Assembly: GCF_014655715.1 (NCBI RefSeq)
Contig: NZ_BNBM01000008.1
Span: forward strand, 62,001 to 126,000
Source: Streptomyces lanatus
GTDB lineage: Bacteria; Actinomycetota; Actinomycetes; Streptomycetales; Streptomycetaceae
DNA length: 64,000 bases
Direction: 5' to 3'
Made by a program: the position numbers and the translations under genes
Shown: piece after piece, positions 26,632 through 35,224 of the stretch
Layout: each line of letters begins with the position of its first letter
Numbering within the stretch: the stretch's first letter is position 1
Notes under the pieces: model-generated
Told to the model about the DNA's origin: nothing
Seen by the model: only the letters and a program-made list of their open reading frames with translations
Database searches by the model: none

Positions 26632-26847
26632 TCAGGCGGCGCGGCCGGTGAGCTCGTAGCCGGCGTCGTCGACGACCTCTCCCATGAGCGCGTCGTCGGG
26701 CTCGGTGGTGCTGGTGACGGTGACGTGTCCGGTCGCGAGATCGACATCGACGCCGGTGACGCCGTCCAGCTCGCCTATGGCCTTGGTGAGCGTGGCCTTG
26801 CAGTGGGCGCAGCTCATACCGGCGACGGCGTAGGTGGTGGTGGACAT
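26632..26847 (-). CDS. copZ: Copper chaperone CopZ
   Basis: 71 residues, one heavy-metal-associated domain with the Cu(I) site GMSCAHC near residues 10-16 and the usual beta-alpha-beta-beta-alpha-beta length. It hands Cu(I) to CopA or to the CsoR regulator. AGGAGGAA precedes the ATG. First gene of the copZ-copA operon. Confidence 0.93.
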   Translation of the reverse strand: MSTTTYAVAGMSCAHCKATLTKAIGELDGVTGVDVDLATGHVTVTSTTEPDDALMGEVVDDAGYELTGRAA

Positions 26848-26926
26848 CGGTTCCTCCTGGTGCGGGGTCGGGATCGGGGTCGGGGTCGACCTCTATACGG
26901 GGCGGGGGTATCCTTGCCGGTGTCCA

Positions 26927-26955
26927 TGTATACCCCTAGGGGGTAGGCAACGCAA
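26927..26955 (-). promoter_or_regulatory. copZA promoter with CsoR-type operator in the spacer
   Basis: On the minus strand TTGCGT (26955-26950) and TATACA (26932-26927) are 17 bases apart. The spacer region carries the palindrome TATACCCCTAGGGGGTA (26929-26945, plus strand), which matches the TACCCC/GGGGTA layout of CsoR operators. A further ATAC...GTAT element, TATACGGGGCGGGGGTAT (26894-26911), lies in the copZ leader. Repression released by Cu(I) is the expected control; no csoR gene is in the window. Confidence 0.8.
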
Positions 26956-26968
26956 GCTCGGATCCGGG

Positions 26969-26996
26969 TTGACTTCATACCCCCCAGGGGTATGGT
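26969..26996 (+). promoter_or_regulatory. Promoter with second CsoR-type operator for the 27046 gene
   Basis: TTGACT (26969-26974) and TATGGT (26991-26996) are 16 bases apart, and ATACCCCCCAGGGGTAT (26977-26993) fills the spacer. This mirrors the copZA promoter on the other strand, so both directions should respond to copper together. Confidence 0.8.
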
Positions 26997-27045
26997 GAGG
27001 TGCATCGCAGAACCGTATGAAGGACCCGACCCGCAGGAGACCGCC

Positions 27046-28005
27046 ATGCATGCCGGACTGAAGATCACCGCGTTCGCCGCGGCGCTGGCCGCGACCTTCG
27101 GCACCGCCTATGGCGTGGGCCAGGGCCTCGACCCTGTCGTCGACGACCCCGCGCCCGCGCGGCACGACAGTCACAGTGAGGCGACGCCGGAGCCCGAGGG
27201 GGGTGGCGGAGGCGGGACGCACGTCCCCGGCGGCCTCCAGATCTCCGAGGGCGGCTACACCTTCGACCTGAGGACGCCGCGTGTCACCGCCGGCAAGCGC
27301 GCCGATCTCAGCTTTGTGATCCGCGACAGCGCCGGCCGTGCCGTCACCGCGTTCCAGCGGGAGCACGAGAAGGAACTGCACCTCATCGTCGCCTCAAGCG
27401 ACCTGGTCACCTTCCGCCATGTGCACCCCACCCGCGCCGCCGACGGCACATGGAGCATCCCCCTAGAGCTGCCCCGCGCGGGCGGCTACCGCGTCTTCGC
27501 CGACTTCACCCCGGCGAAGCCGAACGCCGAGAACCTCATCCTCGGCGCGGACCTCGCGGCATCGGGCTCCTACGCGCCGCAGCCGCTGCCCGCCGTGAAC
27601 ACCACGGCGAAGGTCGACGGCTACGAGGTCCGCCTCGACGGCGCCCTGCGCCCGGGCAAGGAGAGCGACCTCAAACTGAAGGTCTCCCGCAACGGCCGCC
27701 CCGTCACCAACCTCCAGCCCTACCTCGGCGCCTACGGCCACCTGGTGGCCCTGCGCTCCGGCGACCTCGCGTACCTGCACGTCCACCCGAACGGCGAACC
27801 TGGCGACGGCAAGACCAAGCCCGGCCCTGAGATCTCCTTCGCGGCTACGGCGCCGAGTAGCGGGACTTACCGGCTGTTCCTCGACTTCAAGCACGAGGGG
27901 CAGGTGCGGACGGCGGAGTTCACGGTGCGGGCGGGTGCGGGGTCGGGGGCGGGGGCTGTGGAGGCGCCGGCGCATGAGGGTGGGGGTGAGGGGCACGGGC
28001 ACTGA
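27046..28005 (+). CDS. Exported, His-rich protein under copper control
   Basis: 319 residues. A hydrophobic N-terminal segment (AAALAATFGTAYGVGQGL) acts as signal or anchor; an acidic, glycine-rich linker follows (about 38-65). Two related beta-rich parts follow, each with an HVHP motif (FRHVHPTRAADG near 125 and YLHVHPNGEPG near 245) and a closing YRVFADF/YRLFLDF strand. The tail HEGGGEGHGH could bind metal. The gene has its own CsoR-type promoter divergent from copZA, so I infer an extracytoplasmic copper-binding or copper-tolerance role. No named family recognised with confidence. Confidence 0.75.
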   Translation: MHAGLKITAFAAALAATFGTAYGVGQGLDPVVDDPAPARHDSHSEATPEPEGGGGGGTHVPGGLQISEGGYTFDLRTPRVTAGKRADLSFVIRDSAGRAVTAFQREHEKELHLIVASSDLVTFRHVHPTRAADGTWSIPLELPRAGGYRVFADFTPAKPNAENLILGADLAASGSYAPQPLPAVNTTAKVDGYEVRLDGALRPGKESDLKLKVSRNGRPVTNLQPYLGAYGHLVALRSGDLAYLHVHPNGEPGDGKTKPGPEISFAATAPSSGTYRLFLDFKHEGQVRTAEFTVRAGAGSGAGAVEAPAHEGGGEGHGH

Positions 28006-28052
28006 GAGGGCGGCCTGAGATCGCGGGAGGGGGCGGGGGTATCCGAGGCCCG

Positions 28053-28700
28053 GCTCAGCCCCTGCCGCCGAGGTACGGGGGCGCTTCCTGGGCTCAGCGC
28101 CTGCCGCCGAAGCGTGCGGGGCATCCCTTGGGCTCGGCTCCTGCCATCGAAGCGCGCGGGGGCCCGGGGCTTAGTGCCCGCCGGCGGGTGTCGCCCGTCG
28201 AAGCGCGTGTCATCCCGGGGCTCAGCGACCGCCGCCGACGCATGGGGGGTCCCGGGGGCTCAGTGCCTGCCGCCGATGTCTGCTGCCGAGGCGCGCGGGT
28301 CATTCCCCGGGTCTCAGCGCCTGCGGGCGGCGCCGCCCGGCGAAGCGCGCGGGGGCATCGCTTGGGCTCAGCGCCTGCCGTCGAAGTATGGGGGGCCTTC
28401 CTAGGCTCAACGCCTGCCGCTGGAGGATGCGGGGCCCCAGGGCTCAGCTCCCGTTGGCGGTGTCGCCCGACAATGCGCGCGGCATCCCGGGGGCAATGCC
28501 CGCCGCCGACGCACGCGGGGTCCCTGGGGGCTCAGCGTCTGCCGCTGATGCCTGCTGCCGAAGCACGCAGGTCATTCCCCGGGCCTCAGCGCCCCCCGGC
28601 GGCGCCGCCCACCGAAGCACAGGGGGGCACCCCTTAGGCTGAGCGCCCGCCACCGAAGCAGCGGGACCCCAGGCCTCAGCTCCCGCCGACAGCCAAAGCA
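28053..28700. repeat. Degenerate tandem repeat block with higher-order period
   Basis: This gap of 737 bases between convergent genes (28006-28742) has no credible gene. It holds about 15 diverged units of roughly 36-55 bases, most opening with GGCTCAGCGCCTGCCGCCGA and closing with a run such as CATCCC(G/T)GGG. Longer segments recur in the same order at an offset near 270 bases: for example CGCCGCCGACGCA at about 28230 and 28500, and a CTGCTGCCGA...GGTCATTCCCCGGG unit at about 28280 and 28552. The units can form many hairpins. Confidence 0.85.
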
Positions 28701-28742
28701 CACACGGCCGCGCGGCCACCCCCAGAAAAGAACCCCCCGCCC

Positions 28743-29804
28743 TCAGATCCGCCCCGCCCGCCGCTGCCCCCGCAACAGCACCCCCAGATACACCCCACCC
28801 ACCACTGCGGTCACCACCCCCACCGGCAACTGAGCCGACTCATGGATCCGCTGGGACGCGAAGTCCGCGACAACCACAAGCAGCGCACCGGTACACGTGG
28901 CCGCCAGCAGGTTGGGCCCAGGCGCGCGGGTGAGGCGTCGGGCCAGTTGAGGTGCGATGAGGGCCACGAACGGGATTGGCCCGGCCGCAGCGGTCGCCAC
29001 CGCGCACGCCGCCGTCGCCAGCACCAGGATCACCAGCCGGGTCCGTTGAACCGGTACCCCGAGCCCGCCCGCCACGTCGTCGCCCATCTCCAGGATCCTC
29101 AGCCTGCTCGCCGCCAGCGCCACCAAGGGCAGGACCACGAGCAGGCCAAGGGCGGCCGGGCGGACGTCCGTCCAACTCCGGCCGTTGAGGCTGCCGTTGA
29201 GCCACACCATGGCCTGCGCGGCTTGCGTGAAGCGGGCCTTGGCGAGGAGGTAGGCGTTGACGCCCTGCAGCAGCGCGCTCACCCCGATACCTACCAGCAC
29301 CAGCCGGTATCCGTGGACACCCTGCCGCCACGCCAGCACATAGACCAAGACGGCGGTCGCGAGGCCGCCACCCACCGCGCCGACCGCGATCTGGCCCCCG
29401 GTCCCGCCGACCAGCAGGACCACCAGCAAGCCCCCGGTGGCGGAGCCGTAGGTGAAGCCGACGATGTCGGGGCTGCCCAGCGGATTGCGGGTCAGGCTCT
29501 GGAAGAGGGCGCCGCTCAGGCCGAGCGCCGCGCCTACGAGGATGCCGGTCAGCAGGCGGGGCAGCCGGAGGTCGTTGATCACGAAGTCGGTGCGCGGGCT
29601 GCCGTTGCCGAGCAGGGTGCGGACCACGTCCGCCGGGGAGATCGTGTACTCGCCGGTGCCGAGCGCGAGGACGCCCATGAAGGCGGTTGTCGCCAGCACC
29701 AGCACACAGACCGTGACCACTCGCACGTCCACCCGTAGCGAGAAGCGGTGCGAGCGGCTCCGTACGACATGGGAACGGGGGCGGGCCGGAGCGTGTGTCG
29801 TCAT
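28743..29804 (-). CDS. Ferric-siderophore ABC permease (FecCD/FepG type)
   Basis: 353 residues, eight to ten membrane segments. LRLPRLLTGILVGAALGLSGALFQSLTRNPLGSPDIVGF is the FecCD signature region and TRLVILVLATAACAVATAAAGPIPFVALIAPQLAR the second. The ATG overlaps the stop of the neighbouring permease by four bases. With it, this gene should form the inner-membrane channel for the siderophore made by the adjacent cluster. No FecE-type ATPase gene follows; the repeat block starts 43 bases downstream. Confidence 0.93.
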   Translation of the reverse strand: MTTHAPARPRSHVVRSRSHRFSLRVDVRVVTVCVLVLATTAFMGVLALGTGEYTISPADVVRTLLGNGSPRTDFVINDLRLPRLLTGILVGAALGLSGALFQSLTRNPLGSPDIVGFTYGSATGGLLVVLLVGGTGGQIAVGAVGGGLATAVLVYVLAWRQGVHGYRLVLVGIGVSALLQGVNAYLLAKARFTQAAQAMVWLNGSLNGRSWTDVRPAALGLLVVLPLVALAASRLRILEMGDDVAGGLGVPVQRTRLVILVLATAACAVATAAAGPIPFVALIAPQLARRLTRAPGPNLLAATCTGALLVVVADFASQRIHESAQLPVGVVTAVVGGVYLGVLLRGQRRAGRI

Positions 29805-30838
29805 GTCGTCACCGTCCTGCGGTAGCGGACCAGGGCGATGAAGACCGGGGCGCCGACCACCGCGGTGACCACGCCCGCGTCCAGCTCGTCGGGGCGTACG
29901 ACGATCCGGCCGAGGACGTCCGCGAACAGCAGCAGCGCCGGTGCGAGCAGCATCGACAGCGGCAGCGTCCAGCGCTGGTCGGCGCCGGCGATCAGCCGGG
30001 CGATGTGCGGCACGGCCAGGCCGACGAAGACCAGCGGCCCCACGGCCGAGGTCGCCGCCCCGCACAGCAGCGTCACGGCCAGCAGGCCGACGAAGCGTGT
30101 CCGGTCCACATGCGCGCCCAGCGCCCGCGCGCCGTCGTCGCCCAGCGCGAGCGCGTTCAACGGCCGGACCAGCACCAGCGCGAGGACGAGACCCACCGCG
30201 ACGAACGGTGTGATCGTCCTCAGCGTCTCGCTGTCGGCCCGCGCCAGCGAACCCACGCTCCAGAACCGCAGTTGGTCCAGGGCCTGGGCGTCGAGCAGCA
30301 TCAGTGTCTGACCGATGCCGGTGAACACGGCGGCGATCACCGCGCCGCCGAGCGCGAGCCGTTCCGGAGTCGCGCCGCCGCGACCGCCCGAGGCCAGCGA
30401 GTACACCAGCAGCCCCGCCACCACCGCGCCGACCATGGCGAACCACACCGAGGCCCACAGGCTGGTGACGCCGAGCGCGGTGATGGACAGCACGACCCCG
30501 GTGGCGGCGCCCGCGTTGATGCCGAGCAGTCCCGGATCGGCCAGCGGATTGCGGGTGAGCGCCTGGATGAGCGCGCCCGCGACGCCGAGCGCCGCACCGG
30601 CCGTGATGCCGGCCAGCGTGCGCGGCACGCGGACGTCCCAGATCACCGAGGCCGCGGTCGAGCCGTCGTCGTGGAGCAGCGCGTCGTAGACGACGTCCAG
30701 CGGCAGGGCGCGCGAGCCGATCGCGAGGCTGAGCAGGGCGGCGACGACCAGCAGGAGCAGGGCGCCGGCCACAGCGATCGTACGCCCGAGCGACTTGCTT
30801 CTCTGTGCAAGAGGGGCCGTCCCGGCCTCAGTTGTCAC
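29801..30838 (-). CDS. Ferric-siderophore ABC permease (FecCD/FepD type)
   Basis: 345 residues, multi-span FecCD-family protein with VRVPRTLAGITAGAALGVAGALIQALTRNPLADPGLLGI and GPLVFVGLAVPHIARLI. The GTG start lies 11 bases inside the end of the salicyl-AMP ligase gene, so the three minus-strand genes form one coupled operon from the iron box at 32477-32495. Confidence 0.93.
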   Translation of the reverse strand: MTTEAGTAPLAQRSKSLGRTIAVAGALLLLVVAALLSLAIGSRALPLDVVYDALLHDDGSTAASVIWDVRVPRTLAGITAGAALGVAGALIQALTRNPLADPGLLGINAGAATGVVLSITALGVTSLWASVWFAMVGAVVAGLLVYSLASGGRGGATPERLALGGAVIAAVFTGIGQTLMLLDAQALDQLRFWSVGSLARADSETLRTITPFVAVGLVLALVLVRPLNALALGDDGARALGAHVDRTRFVGLLAVTLLCGAATSAVGPLVFVGLAVPHIARLIAGADQRWTLPLSMLLAPALLLFADVLGRIVVRPDELDAGVVTAVVGAPVFIALVRYRRTVTT

Positions 30839-32456
30839 CGATGCCCTCCGTGCGCAGGCTTTCGGCGATCAGCCGGCCGAGCGCCTTCTTGTCGATCTTG
30901 CCCACCGAGGTCCGCGGGAAGGCCTCGATGATCTCCACCCGGTCGGGGAGCTTGTACCCGGCGACCCCGCGCTCGGTGAGGAACGCCGCCAACTCCCGCT
31001 GCCCCGGGGCCTGTCCGCGCGGTACGAGATAGACGCAGGTGCGCTCGCCCATCGTCGCGTCGGGCATGCCGACCACGGCCGCGTCGTGCACGCCCGGGTG
31101 GGCGAGGATGTGGTTCTCCAGCTCCTCGGCGGAGATCTTGTCGCCGCCCCGGTTGATCTGGTCCTTGGCCCGGCCCTCCACGACCAGATGCCCGGAGGGC
31201 AGGATCCGCACCAGGTCGCCGGTGCGGTAGTAGCCGTCGGCGGTGAAGGCGCGGGAGTTGTGCTCGGCGGCCCGGTAGTAGCCGCGCAGGGTGTAGGGGC
31301 CGCGGGTGAGCAACTCGCCGCTCTCGCCGGGCGGTACGTCGCGGTCGTCCTCGTCGACCACGCGGATCTCGTCGGCGGGGGACAGCGGGCGGCCCTGGGT
31401 GCCGTTGACCAGCTCCGGCGGATCGTCGAGCCGGGTGTAGTTGAGCAGCCCCTCCGCCATGCCGAACACCTGCTGGAGCGTGCAGCCGAGGGCCGGTTCG
31501 ACCCGGGCGGCGGGCTCGGCGCCCAGCTTGGAGCCGCCGACCTGGAGCAGGGCGAGGGAGGTGAGGTCGGCCTCCTCCCACTCCACCGCGTCCAGCCACA
31601 GCAGCGCGATCGGCGGGACCACGGCGGTGGCGGTGACCTTCTCCCGCTCGATCAGCCCGAAGGCGTCCTCGGGGCTCGGCGTGGGGGAGAGCACGACGGT
31701 GCCGCCCGCCATGAGCGTGCCCAGCAGGCCGGGGCAGGCCAGCGCGAAGTTGTGTGCCGTCGGCAGCACCACCAGATAGACGGTGTCCCGGTCGAAGCCG
31801 CAGACCTCGGCGCTGGCACGGACGTTGTAGGTGTAGTCGTCGTGGGTGCGCGGGATGAGCTTCGGCTTGCCCGTCGTACCGCCCGACAGCAGCAGTACGG
31901 CGACGTCCCCCGGGTCGGGCACCGGCAGCGGGACCGGGTCGGCGTCGATGTCGGCGAGTGCGGTGAACTCGGCCGCGTCGCCCGCCACCAGCACCTGCTC
32001 GATGCAGGGCACGGCCTTGCGCAGGGCTCGGGCGAGGGTGCGGTGATCGAAGTTGTCGTGCAGATCCGGGATCGCGTAAGCCGTCGCGCCGGCCGTCTCG
32101 GCGACATGCACGATCTCGCTCTCGCGATGCGCGGGAAGCGTGAGCACCGGTATCGCGCCCGCCCGCAGCAGCGCGAAGAACAGCACCACGAACGCGTCGG
32201 TGTTGGGCAGTTGGACCACCACACGGTCACCGCCGCCGATGCCGAGCCGCTGCAGCCCCGCCGCCATGCGGTCGGCGCGCAGATCGAGTTCGGCGTACGT
32301 CCACCGCGCCCCGTCGGCGTCCACGAGCGCGGTGCGCGTCGGGTGGCGCTCGGCGCTCTCCCTCAGCAGCCCGTCGAGTGGCCGCCCCTCCCAGTAGCCC
32401 TCCGCGCGGTACTTCTCGGCCAACGGGTCCGGCCAGGGCACCCAACCGTCGAGCAT
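30828..32456 (-). CDS. Salicyl-AMP ligase (DhbE/YbtE/MbtA family)
   Basis: 542 residues, stand-alone aryl-acid adenylation enzyme that activates the starter acid with ATP and loads the aryl carrier domain of NRPS4. LLLSGGTTGKPKLIPRTHDDY is the ATP loop, YYRTGDLVR and GRAKDQINRGGDKISAEELE the hinge. The pocket reads AHNFALACPG and EGLLNYTR: Cys and Leu stand where DHB-activating enzymes have Ser and Val, the pattern I recall for salicylate-specific YbtE/MbtA. This agrees with the divergent salicylate synthase. The ATG at 32456 has GGGAG upstream. Confidence 0.92.
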   Translation of the reverse strand: MLDGWVPWPDPLAEKYRAEGYWEGRPLDGLLRESAERHPTRTALVDADGARWTYAELDLRADRMAAGLQRLGIGGGDRVVVQLPNTDAFVVLFFALLRAGAIPVLTLPAHRESEIVHVAETAGATAYAIPDLHDNFDHRTLARALRKAVPCIEQVLVAGDAAEFTALADIDADPVPLPVPDPGDVAVLLLSGGTTGKPKLIPRTHDDYTYNVRASAEVCGFDRDTVYLVVLPTAHNFALACPGLLGTLMAGGTVVLSPTPSPEDAFGLIEREKVTATAVVPPIALLWLDAVEWEEADLTSLALLQVGGSKLGAEPAARVEPALGCTLQQVFGMAEGLLNYTRLDDPPELVNGTQGRPLSPADEIRVVDEDDRDVPPGESGELLTRGPYTLRGYYRAAEHNSRAFTADGYYRTGDLVRILPSGHLVVEGRAKDQINRGGDKISAEELENHILAHPGVHDAAVVGMPDATMGERTCVYLVPRGQAPGQRELAAFLTERGVAGYKLPDRVEIIEAFPRTSVGKIDKKALGRLIAESLRTEGIGDN

Positions 32457-32476
32457 GATCGACTCCCGCCTGCTGT

Positions 32477-32495
32477 TTAGGAAAGGCTTGCCTAA
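32477..32495. promoter_or_regulatory. DmdR/IdeR iron box for the salicyl-AMP ligase operon
   Basis: TTAGGAAAGGCTTGCCTAA, close to the consensus TTAGGTTAGGCTAACCTAA, 21 bases upstream of the ATG at 32456. Fe(II)-loaded DmdR1/IdeR should repress the minus-strand operon here. Confidence 0.9.
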
Positions 32496-32567
32496 TGAGT
32501 CGACGCGGTCAAGCCTGGGGTGTGATCTGGACGGCACCGCGCAGAGGGGGCTAGGGTCTGTTGTGAA

Positions 32568-32586
32568 TTAGGTTAGGTTAACCTAA
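32568..32586. promoter_or_regulatory. DmdR/IdeR iron box for the salicylate synthase operon
   Basis: TTAGGTTAGGTTAACCTAA differs from the consensus at one position and ends 18 bases before the TTG start. It lies 72 bases from the oppositely oriented box, so the two divergent operons are iron-controlled separately. Confidence 0.92.
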
Positions 32587-32604
32587 GTCCAGGGAGGTAG
32601 GTCC

Positions 32605-33930
32605 TTGCTGCGTTATCGGAGCGCGGAGACGGAACTGCCGGGAGACCCCGTCCAGTTGGCGGCGAAACTGGCGGAGTCGGGCTTGTTCGACCAGTACGTG
32701 ATCTACGAACAGAACGGCGACGTCTGGTTCGCCGGAGGAGCGCTCGGTGAGATCCGGATCGGCCGCTCCGAGATCCGCCGCCGATGGCTCGACGAGGAGA
32801 CCGTGGCCCCCCTCGGGCCGCAACCTCTGCACCAAGTCCATGAGGAACTCGACCGGATGGCCGTGGCGGGCTGGAACGCCTACGGCTGGATGGCCTTCGA
32901 GTTCTCCCACCTCCACGCCGGCCGCCCCGACCGCGCGGGCGACGACGACCTGCTCCATCTGGTCGTCCCGCACAGCGAGATCAGGCTCGGCCGGCAAGGC
33001 GCCCTGATCCGCAGCGCCGACGACGAGACGCTGGAGGCGCTGACCGGCTTATTCGGCCGCGTCGACGCCCGCCCCACCCCCGTACCCCGCCCCATCGACG
33101 TATCGGACACCGAGGGCCGCTACCCCGACATGGTGGCCCAGGCCATCGAGGAGATACGGACCTCCGACCTGCAGAAGGTCATCCTCTCCCGGTCCGTGGA
33201 CGTGCCCTTCCCGGTCGACCTCGTCGCCACCTATGTCCACGGCCGCTCGCACAACACCCCCGCCCGCTCCTTCCTGTTGAGCCTCGGCGGGCGCCGGGTC
33301 GCCGGATTCAGCCCCGAGACCGTCGCCGAGGTCGGCGCCGACGGCGAGGTCGTCACCCAGCCCCTCGCCGGGACCCGCGCCCGCGGCTTCGGCGAGCGTG
33401 AGGACGAGCGGCTGCGCGCCGAACTCCTCGCCGATCCCAAGGAGATCTCCGAACACGTGCTCTCCGTCAAACTCGCCGAGGAGGAGATGGCCACCGTGTG
33501 CCGGCCGGGCACCGTCTCGGTCCGGGACCTGCTCAGCGTCCGCAGCCGCGGCAGCGTGCAGCACCTCGGCTCCAGCGTGCACGGTCTGCTGGCCGACTCC
33601 GCCACCGCCTGGGACGTCCTGCGCGCGGTGTTCCCCGCCGTGACCGCCTCCGGAATCCCCAAGTCCCAGGCCTACGACTGCATCGCCCGGCTGGAGAAGG
33701 AACCGCGCGGCATCTACAGCGGAGCGGTCCTGAGGGCCGGCAGCGACGGATCCCTCGACGCCGCGCTGGTGCTGCGCAGCATCTACGAGGAGGACGGCCG
33801 CACCTGGCTGCGGGCCGGCGCCGGTATCCTCGCCGGCTCGACCCCGGCCCGCGAACTGGAGGAGACCTGCGAGAAACTGCGCAGCGTCGCCCCCTACGTC
33901 GTTCCGGCAGAGGGCCAGGGGCGCGCGTGA
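32605..33930 (+). CDS. Salicylate synthase (MbtI/Irp9/YbtS family)
   Basis: 441 residues, chorismate-utilising enzyme that converts chorismate through isochorismate to salicylate and pyruvate. GYGWM-like AYGWMAFEFSHL, IRTSDLQKVILSRSVDVP with the catalytic Lys region, FSPETVAEV, PLAGTRARG, EHVLSVKLAEEEM and the C-terminal RAGAGILAGSTPARELEET are the family motifs. The TTG start follows AGGGAGGTAG. Codon 149 is TTA (33049-33051), which would make translation depend on bldA tRNA. Supplies the starter acid; coupled by GTGA overlap to the exporter gene. Confidence 0.93.
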   Translation: MLRYRSAETELPGDPVQLAAKLAESGLFDQYVIYEQNGDVWFAGGALGEIRIGRSEIRRRWLDEETVAPLGPQPLHQVHEELDRMAVAGWNAYGWMAFEFSHLHAGRPDRAGDDDLLHLVVPHSEIRLGRQGALIRSADDETLEALTGLFGRVDARPTPVPRPIDVSDTEGRYPDMVAQAIEEIRTSDLQKVILSRSVDVPFPVDLVATYVHGRSHNTPARSFLLSLGGRRVAGFSPETVAEVGADGEVVTQPLAGTRARGFGEREDERLRAELLADPKEISEHVLSVKLAEEEMATVCRPGTVSVRDLLSVRSRGSVQHLGSSVHGLLADSATAWDVLRAVFPAVTASGIPKSQAYDCIARLEKEPRGIYSGAVLRAGSDGSLDAALVLRSIYEEDGRTWLRAGAGILAGSTPARELEETCEKLRSVAPYVVPAEGQGRA

Positions 33931-35222
33931 AACTGGGTGAAGTAGTAGTAGATGTAGCGCCGTTGCGCTCCAGCAGGGACTTCAGGCTGATCTTCGCCAC
34001 CCAGGCGATCTCCATGGTGGGCACCCACCTCACCTCGGTGGCGGCCAGCCTGCAGATCTACACCCTCACCGGGTCCTCGGTCCAAGTCGGCCTGATGAGC
34101 CTGGTGTTGGGCCTGTCCCTGCTGGTCGGCCTGGTCACCGGCGGGCTGCTCGCCGACCGGGTCGACCGGCGCCGGATCATGCTCGGCACCCGGGCCGTGA
34201 CCGCGGTCGGCATCGCCGGGCTCGCGGTGAACGCGGCGCTGCCCGACCCGCAGGTATGGTTCGTGTTCGTGGCGGCCGTCCTCGCGGGCGTCACCGCGGG
34301 CCTGGGCGGCCCGGCCCTGATGGCCGCGACCCCGGCCCTGGTGACGCCGGGACAGCTGGCCGCGGCGGGCGCGCTCACCACCCTCACCGCCCAACTCGGC
34401 GGCATGGTCGGACCGTCGCTCGCGGGCGTGATCGCGGCCGGCCCCGGCATCGCCTGGTGCTTCGCCATCGACGCGGCCATCTACGTCATCGGCCTCGCCC
34501 TGCTCGCCCCACTGCCCAAGCTCGCCCCCGAGGGACGGGCCGAGGCACAGCATCCGCTGAAGGCGATGGGGGAGGGGCTGCGCTTCCTGCGCGGCAACCA
34601 GGTGGTCGCCGGACTGCTGCTCATCGACGTGTGCGCGGTGGTCTTCGCGATGCCGTACGCGCTGTTCCCCGAACTCGGCACCGAGCACTTCGGCGGCGGC
34701 CCCTCCACCGTGGGCCTGCTCTACACCGCCCCCGCGGTCGGCTCCTTCTTCGGTGCGCTGACCAGCGGCTGGACCGGACGCATCCACCACACCGGACGGG
34801 CCCTCATCGGCGCGGTCGCGGTATGGGGCGTGGCGATCACCTGCTTCGGACTCAGTCCCAACCTGTGGTCCGCGCTGTTCTTCCTGGGCCTCGCCGGACT
34901 CGGCGACACCGCCTCGGAGATCCTGCGCCGTGCCCTGCTCCAGCACTACACACCGGACCGGCTCCAGGGCCGGGTCGGCAGCCTCTGGCTCGCCCAGGCC
35001 ACCGCCGGGCCCTCCGTCGGCAACGTCGAGGCGGGCCTCGTGGCCAGGGCCCTCGGCTCCTCCAGCGGCGCCGTGGTGCTCGGCGGAGTCATCTGCCTGG
35101 CGGGCGTGGGCGCCCTGGCGCTCGCCATGCCGGGCCTGCGCAAGGCGACGCTGAGCCGACCCGCGGACGTGGACGGGGATGACAGTGCGGCACCGGTGGA
35201 GCGTTCTCCGGCGGCCGATTGA
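33927..35222 (+). CDS. MFS exporter, EntS-like
   Basis: 431 residues with about twelve membrane segments. Its start RDFRLIFATQAISMVGTHLTSVA and the loop GGLLADRVDRRRIML match enterobactin-exporter (EntS) type MFS proteins; the C-terminal region VGSLWLAQATAGPSVGNVEAG is also typical. The GTG start overlaps the salicylate synthase stop. It should release the iron-free siderophore from the cell. Confidence 0.9.
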   Translation: MKLGEVVVDVAPLRSSRDFRLIFATQAISMVGTHLTSVAASLQIYTLTGSSVQVGLMSLVLGLSLLVGLVTGGLLADRVDRRRIMLGTRAVTAVGIAGLAVNAALPDPQVWFVFVAAVLAGVTAGLGGPALMAATPALVTPGQLAAAGALTTLTAQLGGMVGPSLAGVIAAGPGIAWCFAIDAAIYVIGLALLAPLPKLAPEGRAEAQHPLKAMGEGLRFLRGNQVVAGLLLIDVCAVVFAMPYALFPELGTEHFGGGPSTVGLLYTAPAVGSFFGALTSGWTGRIHHTGRALIGAVAVWGVAITCFGLSPNLWSALFFLGLAGLGDTASEILRRALLQHYTPDRLQGRVGSLWLAQATAGPSVGNVEAGLVARALGSSSGAVVLGGVICLAGVGALALAMPGLRKATLSRPADVDGDDSAAPVERSPAAD

Positions 35223-35224
35223 CG

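Noticed and set aside
24303..26651. A 782-codon plus-strand frame opposite copA
   Set aside because: It mirrors the conserved ATPase; composition is Arg/Gly/Asp/Gln-rich without domains.
26592..26747. Extension of CopA by 52 residues
   Set aside because: The extension overlaps copZ, is Pro/Ser-rich and lacks a ribosome site, whereas the ATG at 26591 is preceded by GAGGAG.
28128..28637. 169- and 96-codon repetitive frames in the 28-kb repeat block
   Set aside because: The frames arise from the repeat units, have no convincing ribosome site, and change frame between units; I treat the region as non-coding repeat.
28006..28742. CRISPR array in the repeat block
   Set aside because: Units are degenerate along their whole length, without constant repeats separated by unique spacers, and there are no cas genes.
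32605..33930. Isochorismate synthase or anthranilate synthase instead of salicylate synthase
   Set aside because: There is no partner amidotransferase or DHB dehydrogenase gene, the motifs follow MbtI/Irp9, and the divergent ligase has a salicylate pocket.
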